The translations under genes and the position numbers were made by a program. From contig UPYI01000018.1 of assembly GCA_900538555.1 (NCBI GenBank), positions 1-64,000 on the forward strand: a stretch of 64,000 bases of DNA, read 5' to 3'. The stretch's first letter is position 1. Every line of letters starts with the position of its first letter. Origin of the DNA: an uncultured Porphyromonadaceae bacterium (GTDB taxonomy: Bacteria > Bacteroidota > Bacteroidia > Bacteroidales > Barnesiellaceae). Shown piece by piece: positions 41,764 through 51,558 of this stretch. Under the pieces are notes generated by a model. The model saw only the letters and a list, made by a program, of their open reading frames with translations, was not told the origin of the DNA and made no database searches.

Positions 41764-43395
41764 ATGAAAAATAAAAGTTATTTTTGGCTACCTTTCGCCC
41801 TTTCACTCGCAGTGGTACTGGGAGTTCTTGCAGGGAAATGGATCGGAGTGACCGACACACCGACCTCCTCATATCTCAATACGAACAAGCTGGATGCCGT
41901 ATTGGATTATATCGACACGCAATATGTCGATACGATCGACAACAAAGAGCTGCTCGACAAGGTAATCCCCAAAATTTTGAGCGAACTGGATCCGCACTCC
42001 TCCTATATTCCCGCCGAAGACCTCGAAACGGTAAATGAAGAATTGGAAGGTTCGTTCAGCGGCATCGGCATACAGTTCAATCTGATGAACGATACAATCA
42101 ATATCGTCAGCGTCATATCCGGCGGACCGTCGGAAAAAGCCGGTATCCTGCCCGGCGACCGGATTATCTCCGTAAACGATTCGGCTTTTGTCGGAGCGGA
42201 CCTTACCAACGAACGGGTATTGAGCACGCTGCGCGGCAAAAAAGGTTCGACTGTCGTACTGGGTATCAAGCGCAATACTTCACCTACCCCCCTGCGCTAT
42301 GAGATCACACGGGGTGATATTCCGGTAAACAGCGTAGACGCATCGTTTATCCTCGAAGATAAAATAGGCTATGTAAAGATCAGCAAGTTCGGACGAACTA
42401 CCTACGATGAGTTTCTGACGGCATTGATCAAACTGAAAAAGTTCGGAGCCGAAAGTTTTATCATCGACCTGCGCAGCAACAGCGGCGGTTATATGGACGC
42501 GGCTATCAATATGGTCAATGAATTCCTGCCGGGCAAACAACTGATCGTATATACCGAAGGGAAAGCATTCCCTCGCGAAGAAGCCCGCTCGAACGGTATC
42601 GGTTCGTTCCAGAATGAACAACTGATCGTCCTTACCGACGAATGGTCGGCTTCGGCAAGCGAGATTTTCGCCGGTGCGATACAAGATAACGACCGCGGTC
42701 TGATCGTCGGCAGACGCAGTTTCGGCAAGGGATTGGTGCAACGGCAGATTCCGCTTTCCGACGGTTCTGCCGTACGGCTGACAATCGCCCGATACTATAC
42801 TCCGTCGGGACGTTCCATACAGAAACAATACGAACCGGGACACGACGACGAATACAGCATGGATATTGTAAACCGCTACATGCACGGGGAGTTTTTCAAC
42901 GAAGACAGCATCAAGCAGAACAAGGATTTGAAATACTACACGGCTAACGGAAGAGAGGTGTATGGCGGCGGAGGTATCATGCCCGATATTTTCGTGGCAC
43001 GCGACACGACCGGCGAATCGTCGTACTACAATCAGGTAATAAACAGCGGCGCACTCTATCAGTACGCTTTCGACTATACGGACAAACATCGTGAGCATCT
43101 GTCGCAAGCACAGGATGCCCAAGAGATCGTGCAGATGTTGAACGAACAGGCATTGCTGAACGATTTCGTAAATTATGCCAAGAAAAAAGGAATCCAGCCC
43201 CGACAACGCTACATTCAGATTTCGCGCAAACCTATCGTCAATCTGTTGCAAGCCCTGATCGCCCGTAACATTCTGGGAGAAGAGGCTTATTTCCAACTGG
43301 TATTACGAAACGATCCGACATTAGATAAAGCGAAAACATTGTTACGGAACGGTGAGGGTCGCCCCGTTCCGCCTCAAACGGCACACCATGAATAA
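41764..43395 (+). CDS. S41-family C-terminal processing protease
   Basis: A protein of 543 residues with an N-terminal membrane anchor or signal (FWLPFALSLAVVLGVLAGKW). A PDZ domain spans about residues 90-170 (GIGIQFNLMNDTINIVSVIS). The peptidase domain has the Ser-Lys dyad typical of Tsp/CtpA: the middle serine of SASAS (Ser297) and Lys322 in SFGKGLVQ. A C-terminal helical tail of about 130 residues follows. It cleaves periplasmic proteins at their C-termini. Its stop overlaps the start of the next gene by 8 bases, so translation is coupled. Confidence 0.9.
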   Translation: MKNKSYFWLPFALSLAVVLGVLAGKWIGVTDTPTSSYLNTNKLDAVLDYIDTQYVDTIDNKELLDKVIPKILSELDPHSSYIPAEDLETVNEELEGSFSGIGIQFNLMNDTINIVSVISGGPSEKAGILPGDRIISVNDSAFVGADLTNERVLSTLRGKKGSTVVLGIKRNTSPTPLRYEITRGDIPVNSVDASFILEDKIGYVKISKFGRTTYDEFLTALIKLKKFGAESFIIDLRSNSGGYMDAAINMVNEFLPGKQLIVYTEGKAFPREEARSNGIGSFQNEQLIVLTDEWSASASEIFAGAIQDNDRGLIVGRRSFGKGLVQRQIPLSDGSAVRLTIARYYTPSGRSIQKQYEPGHDDEYSMDIVNRYMHGEFFNEDSIKQNKDLKYYTANGREVYGGGGIMPDIFVARDTTGESSYYNQVINSGALYQYAFDYTDKHREHLSQAQDAQEIVQMLNEQALLNDFVNYAKKKGIQPRQRYIQISRKPIVNLLQALIARNILGEEAYFQLVLRNDPTLDKAKTLLRNGEGRPVPPQTAHHE

Positions 43396-43930
43396 GGCAG
43401 AGCTAAGACAGATTATCCGTAAACGCAAACAGTTGCTGACTCCGGATCTGCGGGAAAAGGCTTCGGCTGAAATCATGCGACGATTGGAAAACCGGCAGGA
43501 ATTCCAAACCGCCCGGCATATCCTGCTGTATCATGCCTTGCCCGATGAGGTGGAGACCTCCGGCTTTTTAGAAAAATGGAGCGGATCGAAAAATATTTAT
43601 CTTCCAATCGTCGTCGGCGACACGTTGGAAATAGCTCCTTACCGGAAAGATACGCTCCGATGCGGCAGTTTCGGGATCTTGGAACCCAGCCGTTCGGAAT
43701 GTGTCCCGACCGACAGCATAGAACTGGCAATCGTTCCCGGTATGGCATTCGACCGCAAACTGAACCGCTTGGGGCGCGGCAAAGGATATTACGACCGTTT
43801 ATTATCGCAAACCTCGCTATGCCGCATCGGCATCTGCTATGGGTTTCAACTGCTGGATGATATTCCGGCAGAAGCCCACGACATCCGAATGAATGCAGTC
43901 ATCACAGAAAATGAAGAAATAAATTTTTGA
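43388..43930 (+). CDS. 5-formyltetrahydrofolate cyclo-ligase
   Basis: An ATP-dependent enzyme of 180 residues that converts 5-formyl-THF to 5,10-methenyl-THF in one-carbon metabolism. The basic N-terminal helix (MNKAELRQIIRKRKQLL) and the family block LGRGKGYYDRLL near residue 130 are present, preceded by VPGMAFDRKLNR. The start ATG lies inside the last codons of the S41 protease gene. Neighbours in folate and nucleotide metabolism (dCMP deaminase) fit the role. Confidence 0.9.
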   Translation: MNKAELRQIIRKRKQLLTPDLREKASAEIMRRLENRQEFQTARHILLYHALPDEVETSGFLEKWSGSKNIYLPIVVGDTLEIAPYRKDTLRCGSFGILEPSRSECVPTDSIELAIVPGMAFDRKLNRLGRGKGYYDRLLSQTSLCRIGICYGFQLLDDIPAEAHDIRMNAVITENEEINF

Positions 43931-43932
43931 AT

Positions 43933-44649
43933 ATGGCACTTTTAAATGCAGAGACCAAACTCTCGGAAGTAATTCTGAACGAACCCACATTAATACCGGT
44001 CATCAACCGTTTCGGTATCACTCTCGGATTGGGCGACAAAACCATCAGAGCCGTATGCGAAGAGCGGAAACTGGATACCGACTTTTTCCTTACGATTCTC
44101 AATACGTTTGTCAATGAAGCGTATTTCCCGGAGAAACGCCTGCAATCGTTCTGCGCTACACAGATCGTCGATTATCTGACAAAAGCCAACAGTTATTACG
44201 AACAGTTCCAGTTGCCGAATGTCGATCGGCACTTCAATTCTCTGATCGACCGTAGTTTCAGTGAAAACAACAATTTGGAACTGATGCGAAAATTCTTTAC
44301 CGAACTGAAAAAAGAGATTCTCGCACGTATCGACTACGACAAGACCCAATGGTTCCCGCAGATCCGCTCGCAGGAAAAAGCATTGCAAGAGCAGGGACTG
44401 ACCTTAGATGAGATTCCGTTGCATTACGACGAAGAAACGAGCGATCCGCTCATCGAGAAATTAGACGATTTAAAAAGTCTGTTTGTAATCCATTTGAATG
44501 GCGAATACGATCTGAATCTTTGCTATGGTGTTATATTCGCGCTCTATACGCTCGAAAAAGACATCAAACAGCATAACCGAATCCGCAACCGGGTATTGAA
44601 ACCGATCAGCGACGCGATGCGTCAGGTAACCGCAACAATCGACCGATGA
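43933..44649 (+). CDS. Degenerate ScdA/RIC-like hemerythrin-fold protein
   Basis: A protein of 238 residues. Residues 1-60 (LSEVILNEPTLIPVINRFGI followed by TLGLGDKTIRAVCEERKL) match the N-terminal domain of ScdA/YtfE iron-sulfur repair proteins, but the usual Cys-Cys pair is missing (GLGDK instead of CCGG). The rest is a helical bundle like a hemerythrin HHE domain, yet the expected metal ligands are mostly absent (RIDYDKTQWFP where HxxxEExxLFP is usual; KQHNRIRNRVLKP near the end). It has probably become a non-metal sensor or partner protein. Its last codons overlap the LuxR gene (ATGA), so the two are co-translated. Confidence 0.6.
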   Translation: MALLNAETKLSEVILNEPTLIPVINRFGITLGLGDKTIRAVCEERKLDTDFFLTILNTFVNEAYFPEKRLQSFCATQIVDYLTKANSYYEQFQLPNVDRHFNSLIDRSFSENNNLELMRKFFTELKKEILARIDYDKTQWFPQIRSQEKALQEQGLTLDEIPLHYDEETSDPLIEKLDDLKSLFVIHLNGEYDLNLCYGVIFALYTLEKDIKQHNRIRNRVLKPISDAMRQVTATIDR

Positions 44650-45218
44650 GCAGCCACCTTGCTATCGCAGTCATTCATCCCCTGCCCTTGATCGACTTGG
44701 GGTTGAAACATCTGCTGCATCAATATTTCGATGCGGAGGTAAGCACATATCCTCTCGGCAGCCTTTTCCTGAATGACAATCCCGACCGCCATGAACTTTA
44801 TTTTGTTACCAGCGAACTATTCATGGAGTGCTACGATTTTTTCCTGCCACGGAAAAACAAGACCGTATTGCTGACCGACCGCCCGATATCGGGCAGTGAA
44901 AACGCACCTGCCAGCCTGTGTATTACCGACAACGAAGAGTGCATCGTGGAAAAGTTGGAATACCTCATCGACAAACATTGCAAACTCAATGAGGAGAACA
45001 ACACGGAAGAGCTCAGCCCACGCGAAATAGAGGTGCTGCAACTGATCACCAAAGGGCTTATCAACAAGGAAATAGCCGACCGGTTGAACATCAGTATCAA
45101 CACGGTGCTGAGCCACCGCAAGAATATCACGTTCAAACTGGGCATCAAAACCGTTTCGGGACTTAGCCTATATGCCATGATGAACGGATATATCCATCCC
45201 TCTTCATTCGAAGAATAA
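44646..45218 (+). CDS. LuxR-family transcription regulator
   Basis: A protein of 190 residues. The C-terminal 65 residues are a LuxR/FixJ helix-turn-helix (LSPREIEVLQLITKGLINKE, IADRLNISINTVLSHRKNI). The N-terminal part (LAIAVIHPLPLIDLGLKHLL) resembles a receiver-like fold, but the phospho-acceptor aspartate set is not evident, so phosphorylation is doubtful. It overlaps the preceding ScdA-like gene by 4 bases, which suggests that protein supplies its signal. Confidence 0.78.
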   Translation: MSSHLAIAVIHPLPLIDLGLKHLLHQYFDAEVSTYPLGSLFLNDNPDRHELYFVTSELFMECYDFFLPRKNKTVLLTDRPISGSENAPASLCITDNEECIVEKLEYLIDKHCKLNEENNTEELSPREIEVLQLITKGLINKEIADRLNISINTVLSHRKNITFKLGIKTVSGLSLYAMMNGYIHPSSFEE

Positions 45219-45325
45219 TTGTAAATCGCACATTTTTTATCGAAAAACAATAATTTTTTATTCTTTTTCTTGGTCGTTTCAAAATAAGTTCGTTTATTTG
45301 CCATACGAATTTATTGCTTTGTCTT

Positions 45326-45967
45326 ATGCAAACGGAAAAACGGACTTTACGGAAATTGCAAGTATTGACGCTGTTGGTGGCTTTATTACTTATCGCACCC
45401 TCGGCATACAGCTTTCTGAAAGGCTTTGCCATCGGATTCAATACCGAAGGTGTTTTACAAGCCTCACACCGCTTCAACCAGACCTCGTTTCTGGTTTCTA
45501 TCAAACCGGTCGAAACCGATATTGTCGATATGGAGTCGGCTCAACACGAAAATGTGTCGGTTATCGAACTGGGGAAAGAAACCATCCTGTCTATTCCGGA
45601 AGCGAAAATGTCCGCCTCGCTGGATATTGCCTCCAATATCCTGTCGGTAATCGCTCTCATCTCGTTCATTGCCATGCTCGTCATGTTGTTTAAAATATCG
45701 ACATCGGTATGGCATATCGGATTGATGAACCACCGGAATATCAGACGGCTTCGCCTGCTATCGTTCTACATGCTGTTGCTCGACTTCTCGGGACTGCTGA
45801 ACAACTATCTGCCCGTCAATAGTCTGAAAGCCTTTATACCAGCCGGTTATACGCTCGACATAGCGATTCCGACCGAACATATCACGATCGCGATCATCAT
45901 CTTGCTGCTTGCAGAGATACTGAATATCGCCAACAAGTTGCGAGAAGAACAAGAGTTTACCATCTAA
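45326..45967 (+). CDS. DUF2975-like membrane protein
   Basis: A protein of 213 residues with four membrane segments (about residues 15-35, 100-120, 140-160 and 185-205). The layout and the partner gene just downstream, a small XRE regulator 13 bases away, are those of the DUF2975/YozG pair, a widespread unit of unknown role. The start is ATG at 45326 (MQTEKRTLRKLQVLTLL). Confidence 0.72.
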   Translation: MQTEKRTLRKLQVLTLLVALLLIAPSAYSFLKGFAIGFNTEGVLQASHRFNQTSFLVSIKPVETDIVDMESAQHENVSVIELGKETILSIPEAKMSASLDIASNILSVIALISFIAMLVMLFKISTSVWHIGLMNHRNIRRLRLLSFYMLLLDFSGLLNNYLPVNSLKAFIPAGYTLDIAIPTEHITIAIIILLLAEILNIANKLREEQEFTI

Positions 45968-45980
45968 TACATCTGGAACT

Positions 45981-46193
45981 ATGGCTATAATCGTAAATTT
46001 GGATGTCATGATGGCGAAACGGAAAATCTCGCTGAACGAATTGTCGGAGAAGATAGACATTACCCCCGCCAACCTTTCCATTCTGAAAACAGGGAAAGCC
46101 AAAGCGATACGCTTCTCCACATTGGAAGCCATTTGCAAAGAGTTGCAATGCCAGCCAGCCGACATTCTCGAATACCGACAAACGGAAGAATAA
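45981..46193 (+). CDS. YozG-like XRE regulator, partner of DUF2975 protein
   Basis: A protein of 70 residues that is almost only a helix-turn-helix (MMAKRKISLNELSEKIDITP, ANLSILKTGKAKAIRF, STLEAICKELQCQPADILEY). Proteins of this kind are regularly encoded next to DUF2975 membrane proteins, which probably control their DNA binding. It is the last gene of the pair; the M16 protease starts 38 bases on. Confidence 0.85.
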   Translation: MAIIVNLDVMMAKRKISLNELSEKIDITPANLSILKTGKAKAIRFSTLEAICKELQCQPADILEYRQTEE

Positions 46194-46231
46194 ATCTAAA
46201 CAATCATATTACTCACCTAAAATCAAACGTT

Positions 46232-49048
46232 ATGACATTACGAATGTTGAAAACGGCGTTATTGACCCTTTGCCTGTTTGCAGGGCAAGCCATATACGCC
46301 CAATCGCCCGAAATGCAACCGCTGCCGATAGACAGCATGGTGCGCTACGGTGTACTTGACAATGGTTTGACGTACTATGTACGCCATAACGAAACTCCGA
46401 AACAACGGGTCGAATTTCATATCGCCCAAAAAGTAGGATCGGTATTGGAAGAAGAGAACCAACGGGGATTGGCTCACTTCCTCGAACACATGGCTTTCAA
46501 CGGTCTGGAACATTTCCCCGGAAAGACGATGCTCAATTATCTGGAAGAAAACGGTATTCAATTCGGTTCGGACATCAATGCCTATACCGGATTCGACCAA
46601 ACCGTATATCGTATATCCAACGTGCCGAGCGACCGGAGCGGATTGGTAGATTCATGTCTGTTGATCCTGCACGACTGGGCTTGCGCCATCGCTCTCGAAG
46701 ATAAAGAAATCGACGAAGAAAGAGGTGTCATCCAAGAAGAATGGCGCACACGTGCCGATGCCAACTGGCGTCAATGGGAATCGACCGTACCGGTGATGTT
46801 CGAAGGTTCGCAGTATGCCAACCGCATGCCGATCGGAACCATGGACGTTGTGATGAACTTCCCCTACAAAACCTTACGCGACTACTATCACAAATGGTAT
46901 CGCCCCGATCAACAGGGTATCATCGTAATCGGTGACATCGACGCAGAGAAGATCGAAAACCAGATCAAGACTCTGTTCGGTTCGATCAAAATGCCGGAAA
47001 ATGCGGCTGAACGTATCTACTACCCCGTGCCCGACAATAAAGAGCCGATCGTAGCCATCTATCAAGATAAAGAAGCTCCGAACGCTATGGCTTCGATCTA
47101 CTTCAAACACGAACCGATGCCCCGCGAAATCAAAGCGACGCAAATCGGTGCGATCTACGGATATTTGCAAGCCGTAGCCCAGACGATGCTGAACAACCGT
47201 CTGACTGAAATCGCAATGCAACCCGAAGCTCCGTTTGTAGGAGCATACGCATACGACAGCAACTTCTTCATCGCTCAGACCAAAGATGCGTTCACGCTCC
47301 TTGCAGTGGGCAAAGAAGATGCCGTACTGGATGCCATGAAAGGTGTGTTGCGCGAAGCAGAGCGTGTAAACCGTTTCGGATTCACGTCGTCGGAGTATGA
47401 ACGTGCCAAAGCCGAATTGTTGTCGCGTTATGAAAATATGTATAACGAACGCAACAATGCGAAAAACATTTCGTATGCCGAAGAGTACATCAACCACTTC
47501 CTCGAAGGCGGATATATCCCCGGTATCGAATTCGAATACAATATGCTGAAAGAGATCTCTCCGCTGATCCCGCTGGCACAGGTAAACCAATATATCCAAG
47601 AGCTGATCGGTGAAGAAAATATCGTAATCACAATTACCGGACCGGAAAAAGAAGGTTTGGTATTCCCGACAAAAGAAGAGGTTATCGCCGCATTCAACAG
47701 CGTCAGCCACGAAGATTTGGAGGCTTACGAAGACAATGTTTCGGACGAACCGCTGATCGATAAAGAAGTCGTTGCCGGAAGTATCGTAAAAGAAAAAGCC
47801 AACGTACAAAACGGTACGACCGAATGGTATCTGTCGAACGGTGTGAAAGTCGTATTGAAACCGACCGATTTCAAGAGCGATGAGATTTTACTGAGCGCCG
47901 TAAGCCACGGTGGAAAATCGCTTTACACCGACAAGAACGATGTTTCCAACTTGAAAGTGATAAACGATATCATCGAATTGAGCGCACTCGGAAATCATTC
48001 GTACATGGATATGATGAAATTGCTCGCAGGCAAAAATGTTTCCGCACACTTGAAAATCAACGACAGAAGCGAAGCGGTAACCGGTAGTTGCGGCATTAAA
48101 GATATGGAAACCATGTTCCAGCTCGTTTACCTCTATTTCACCGGACTGAATAAAGACGAACAGATCTTTAACGTATGGAAAACCCAAGCGGAAACCATGC
48201 TGGCAAACCGTGAGAACGATCCGAGTTCGATGTTCAACGATTCCATTTCGGCTGCATTGTACGACCACCAACCGGCATATATGCCTGTGAAAGTAAGCGA
48301 TCTGGAAAAGATCGACTACAACCGCATCATCGAAATCGCCAAAGAGCGCACGGCTAATGCAGCCGATTTCACCTTCTCGTTCGTCGGTAGTTTCAAACCG
48401 GAAGAGTTGAAACCGTTCATTGAAAAATACATTGCATCGTTACCTGTAAACAAAAAGAAAGAAAAAGCCGGTGCTAAAACGTATTTCAACAAGAATACGT
48501 ACTCGAACCTCTTCGAGCAACCGATGGAAACTCCGAAAACTTCCGTATTCAGCATGTTCGACGGGAATGTGAAAAATTCATTGAAGAACGAACTGATGAT
48601 GGATATTTTCCAACAGACTATGGATATTATCTACACCGAAACGATCCGCGAGGAAGAAGGCGGTACTTATGGCGTAGGTACGGCAGCAACCGTTTCGAAA
48701 AGCAACGGTCAGTGGATATTCTACTTTGCATTCGACACAAATGCCGACCAGCAAGCTCACCTTGCCGCCCGTGCCAAGAAAGAGTTGCTGAAATATGCCA
48801 ACGAAGGTGTACGCGAACAGGATTTCAATAAAGTGAAAGAGTATATGCTGAAAACGTACAACAACCGTATCCGCGAAAACGGATATTGGAAGAATGTACT
48901 GGACGCACAGGCTCTCGGTACCGACAATTCGAAAGATTATGAGAATGTGTTGAAATCGATCACTCGCGAAGATGTTCAGAAATTCACCCAGAAGTTGTTC
49001 AAGAAATACAACAACGTGGATGTTATCATGCTGGGTGTTGCCAAATAA
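46232..49048 (+). CDS. M16-family zinc protease (insulinase type), secreted
   Basis: A double-domain M16 peptidase of 938 residues. It has a signal peptide (MLKTALLTLCLFAGQAIYAQ). The inverted zinc motif HxxEH is HFLEH with His82, Glu85 and His86; the third ligand is in the downstream ALEDKEIDEERGVIQEEW. The second half repeats the fold without the motif, as usual. Family members cut short peptides in the periplasm or at the surface. I chose ATG at 46232; the extension to 46133 overlaps the XRE gene. A terminator of the repeated type follows. Confidence 0.9.
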   Translation: MTLRMLKTALLTLCLFAGQAIYAQSPEMQPLPIDSMVRYGVLDNGLTYYVRHNETPKQRVEFHIAQKVGSVLEEENQRGLAHFLEHMAFNGLEHFPGKTMLNYLEENGIQFGSDINAYTGFDQTVYRISNVPSDRSGLVDSCLLILHDWACAIALEDKEIDEERGVIQEEWRTRADANWRQWESTVPVMFEGSQYANRMPIGTMDVVMNFPYKTLRDYYHKWYRPDQQGIIVIGDIDAEKIENQIKTLFGSIKMPENAAERIYYPVPDNKEPIVAIYQDKEAPNAMASIYFKHEPMPREIKATQIGAIYGYLQAVAQTMLNNRLTEIAMQPEAPFVGAYAYDSNFFIAQTKDAFTLLAVGKEDAVLDAMKGVLREAERVNRFGFTSSEYERAKAELLSRYENMYNERNNAKNISYAEEYINHFLEGGYIPGIEFEYNMLKEISPLIPLAQVNQYIQELIGEENIVITITGPEKEGLVFPTKEEVIAAFNSVSHEDLEAYEDNVSDEPLIDKEVVAGSIVKEKANVQNGTTEWYLSNGVKVVLKPTDFKSDEILLSAVSHGGKSLYTDKNDVSNLKVINDIIELSALGNHSYMDMMKLLAGKNVSAHLKINDRSEAVTGSCGIKDMETMFQLVYLYFTGLNKDEQIFNVWKTQAETMLANRENDPSSMFNDSISAALYDHQPAYMPVKVSDLEKIDYNRIIEIAKERTANAADFTFSFVGSFKPEELKPFIEKYIASLPVNKKKEKAGAKTYFNKNTYSNLFEQPMETPKTSVFSMFDGNVKNSLKNELMMDIFQQTMDIIYTETIREEEGGTYGVGTAATVSKSNGQWIFYFAFDTNADQQAHLAARAKKELLKYANEGVREQDFNKVKEYMLKTYNNRIRENGYWKNVLDAQALGTDNSKDYENVLKSITREDVQKFTQKLFKKYNNVDVIMLGVAK

Positions 49049-49089
49049 AAGAAAGTTAGCTTAATTTTCTCGACAAAATAAATAAGCGG

Positions 49090-49125
49090 GGGGATGCGTT
49101 GAATTTTCGACGCATCCCCTTTTTT
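49090..49125 (+). terminator. Repeated-type terminator after the M16 gene
   Basis: GGGGATGCGT and ACGCATCCCC form a perfect stem around TGAATTTTCG, followed by a T-run. The loop resembles those of the hairpins at 19148 and 40778. Confidence 0.88.
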
Positions 49126-49144
49126 ATGTATGTATCGAAATGAA

Positions 49145-49312
49145 TTTAGACCAACGTTTTCGATAAGCCGAGAGCAGAACCGAACAAGGTTCGGGTTATG
49201 CCGAGGCGAGAAAAGGTGCATGAAAATGAACGTTTTCGATAAGCCGAGAGCAGAGCCGAACAAGGTTCGAGCTCTGCCGAGACAAGAAAAGATGCATGAA
49301 TATGAACCGTTC
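49145..49312. repeat. Two tandem type B palindromic elements
   Basis: Two copies of about 80 bases, each ACGTTTTCGATAAGCCGAG, AGCAGA, a palindrome (CCGAAC-AAG-GTTCGG at 49180-49194; CGAAC-AAG-GTTCG at 49257-49269, extended by CAGAGC and GCTCTG in the second copy), then TATGCCGAGGCGAG. They fill the gap between converging genes. Confidence 0.72.
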
Positions 49313-49351
49313 CGACAACACCGCCTTCCGGACTTAGAAACGGTATCGCAA

Positions 49352-50047
49352 TTATTTCCGAAGAAGCAGACGACTCACTTGTTCGCAGATGCTGTCCATG
49401 CCCATTACAGAGGGATGCCCCTCCTGCTTGTCGATGTCATGCAACCGGATATTCGGCACTTGGTAATGACGGCAAATCTCCTCCATCGACTCCTCCACTT
49501 CCGACGACAACTGGGTATTGGTTATATTATAAATCTTCGCCTTCGCATAATGTGTCGTGAGATAGTCGAGCAAATAGCTGAATGCCGGGCGGAAGCGGTA
49601 TAAATCGTCGGCTGTCCAATCGGCATACTTAAAATCTCCGACCGGAGACTTCGCCCACGAATCGTTCGTGCCGCCAAATACCAATATGACATCGGGATTG
49701 CCCAGATCTTTCGCCCGGGTGATAAACGACCGGTCGGAAAAATCAGCTCCTCCATATCCCGTGTTACAGATCGTGGAACCGGAGTACGAATTGTTCAATA
49801 CCAACGTCCAGCCCGATTCGGACAGGAACCGCTGCCACCAAGTCTCCTCGACCGATCTTACATCGTTGTTCTTATCGAAATCGGGTGTACCGTACCAGCA
49901 GGCATGCCCCTCAGGCACATGCCCGTAGAACGTCGAATAAGAGTCGCCAAGTATCGAAACCGTCGGAGCCGATACCGATTTCAACAGGATAAACGCTACT
50001 ATCAACGCAGCTAAAAATATACTTCCATATACTATGATACGCTTCAT
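49352..50047 (-). CDS. SGNH/GDSL hydrolase, membrane-anchored
   Basis: A protein of 231 residues with an N-terminal hydrophobic segment (IIVYGSIFLAALIVAFILL). The catalytic blocks of the SGNH family are present: GDSYS with the serine, an SYSGSTIC glycine region, GGTND with the asparagine, and a C-terminal DKQEGHPSVMG with the histidine. Such enzymes are esterases, often deacetylating sugars at the cell surface. It lies downstream of the fucose operon on the same strand with a gap of 115 bases, so a link to fucose use is possible but not shown. Confidence 0.82.
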   Translation of the reverse strand: MKRIIVYGSIFLAALIVAFILLKSVSAPTVSILGDSYSTFYGHVPEGHACWYGTPDFDKNNDVRSVEETWWQRFLSESGWTLVLNNSYSGSTICNTGYGGADFSDRSFITRAKDLGNPDVILVFGGTNDSWAKSPVGDFKYADWTADDLYRFRPAFSYLLDYLTTHYAKAKIYNITNTQLSSEVEESMEEICRHYQVPNIRLHDIDKQEGHPSVMGMDSICEQVSRLLLRK

Positions 50048-50162
50048 TTCTCTATTCAAAAAGTAATACGACAATAAAAGTTCATCTTCATGCACCTTTT
50101 CTTTTTACACTCAATAATGGTCGAGATATTCTTTACGACCGGTTATCCGATTCTCCGAACGG

Positions 50163-51476
50163 TCAGGCACATCCCCTCCGAAACGACCGGCGACCGTACC
50201 ACATCACAACGACGAAACAGATGAGCGGAAAAACGAACGAAAGATTTACCGCCGGAAATCCGGCAATCGAATGCTTATCGATAATCATTGCCTGCAACGG
50301 AGGTAACACCGATCCGCCAAGTATCGCCATAATCAACCCTGCGGCTCCGAATTTGGCATCATCCCCCATCCCGTTCAACGCAATGCCGTAAATCGTAGGG
50401 AACATCAACGACATACAAGCCGACACGGCAACCAGACAGTAAAGTCCCCAGATGTTGTGCAGGAAAATCACGCCCAACATACAGATCCCGGCAGCAGCAG
50501 CCAATACTTCGAGCAACCGTCCGGAATTGACGTACTTCAAAAGGAACGTACAGATAAACCGGCTGAAACAGAATATCGCCATAGCTGCGATATTATACTT
50601 CTGCGACAGCACCTCGGCAGCATGTTCTTCCATGCCCTCGCTCATAAACAGATGCGTCCCGTACTGTATGATGAACGTCCAGCACATGATTTGTGCACCG
50701 ACATAAAAAAATTGGGTAAAGACCCCCTCCCGATAACCGGCATTCCGGAATATCCGTTTCAATGTAGGAATAAAATCGACCGATCCGCTTTTATCTTTAT
50801 TCCGCGGCATCTTACAGACCCCGACCAAAAACAGCATCACCAGAATAACAATTCCGATCACTACATAAGGTGCTATCAATACAGCCAGATCGTAATCACG
50901 AACGACTTCGAATTCGGCATCGGTCAAAAGTGCCCGCTCGGCAGAGGAAATCGGATGCAACCGGTTCTGAATGAAATTCATGGCTACATACATCCCGCAT
51001 AAAGAGCCTATCGGATTGAATGCCTGCGCCAGGTTCAGCCGTCTTGTCGCCGTCTCATCCGGTCCCATAGAAAGAATATACGGGTTGCAGCTCGTTTCCA
51101 AAAAAGAGAGCCCACACGTGAGGATGAAATAGGCTATCAAAAATGGATAATAGTTTCCTATCAGCATAGCGGGATAGAACAGAAACGAACCTGCGGCAAA
51201 CAGTGCCAGCCCCAACATTACCCCAGCCTTGTAGGAATACTTGCGAATGAACATGGCTGCCGGAAAAGCCATGGCAAAATAGCCCCCGTAAAATGCCACC
51301 TGCACCAAAGAGCCTTCGGTCACGCTCATTCTGAATATCTTGGAGAAAGCCTTCACCATCGGATTGGTAATGTCGTTGGCAAATCCCCACAAAGCAAAAC
51401 AGCTGGTAATCAATATAAAGGGAATCAGATATGTACGTTTGTCTCCGAGTATGGATATTTTTTTCGTATTTTTCAT
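50163..51476 (-). CDS. fucP: L-fucose:H+ symporter (MFS)
   Basis: A transporter of 437 residues with about twelve membrane helices of the FucP/GluP branch of the major facilitator superfamily. It imports L-fucose with protons. Marks include the N-terminal FILITSCFALWGFANDITNP and GLSFLETSCNPYI. It is the last gene of the fucose operon, 82 bases after the kinase gene. In Bacteroidales this is the usual cytoplasmic-membrane step after fucose is released from host glycans. Confidence 0.92.
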   Translation of the reverse strand: MKNTKKISILGDKRTYLIPFILITSCFALWGFANDITNPMVKAFSKIFRMSVTEGSLVQVAFYGGYFAMAFPAAMFIRKYSYKAGVMLGLALFAAGSFLFYPAMLIGNYYPFLIAYFILTCGLSFLETSCNPYILSMGPDETATRRLNLAQAFNPIGSLCGMYVAMNFIQNRLHPISSAERALLTDAEFEVVRDYDLAVLIAPYVVIGIVILVMLFLVGVCKMPRNKDKSGSVDFIPTLKRIFRNAGYREGVFTQFFYVGAQIMCWTFIIQYGTHLFMSEGMEEHAAEVLSQKYNIAAMAIFCFSRFICTFLLKYVNSGRLLEVLAAAAGICMLGVIFLHNIWGLYCLVAVSACMSLMFPTIYGIALNGMGDDAKFGAAGLIMAILGGSVLPPLQAMIIDKHSIAGFPAVNLSFVFPLICFVVVMWYGRRSFRRGCA

Positions 51477-51558
51477 AGATTTTGTTTGTTATGATAGTAC
51501 ACTTCTTTTCTACCGACCGGCGGCAGACCGGATTTCCGGCGGTTATCGTAAAGTGCAG

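Noticed and set aside
49145..49312. Tandem type B elements as a second CRISPR array
   Set aside because: Units are palindromic, only two copies per site, spread through the window, and have no spacer-like variable segments.
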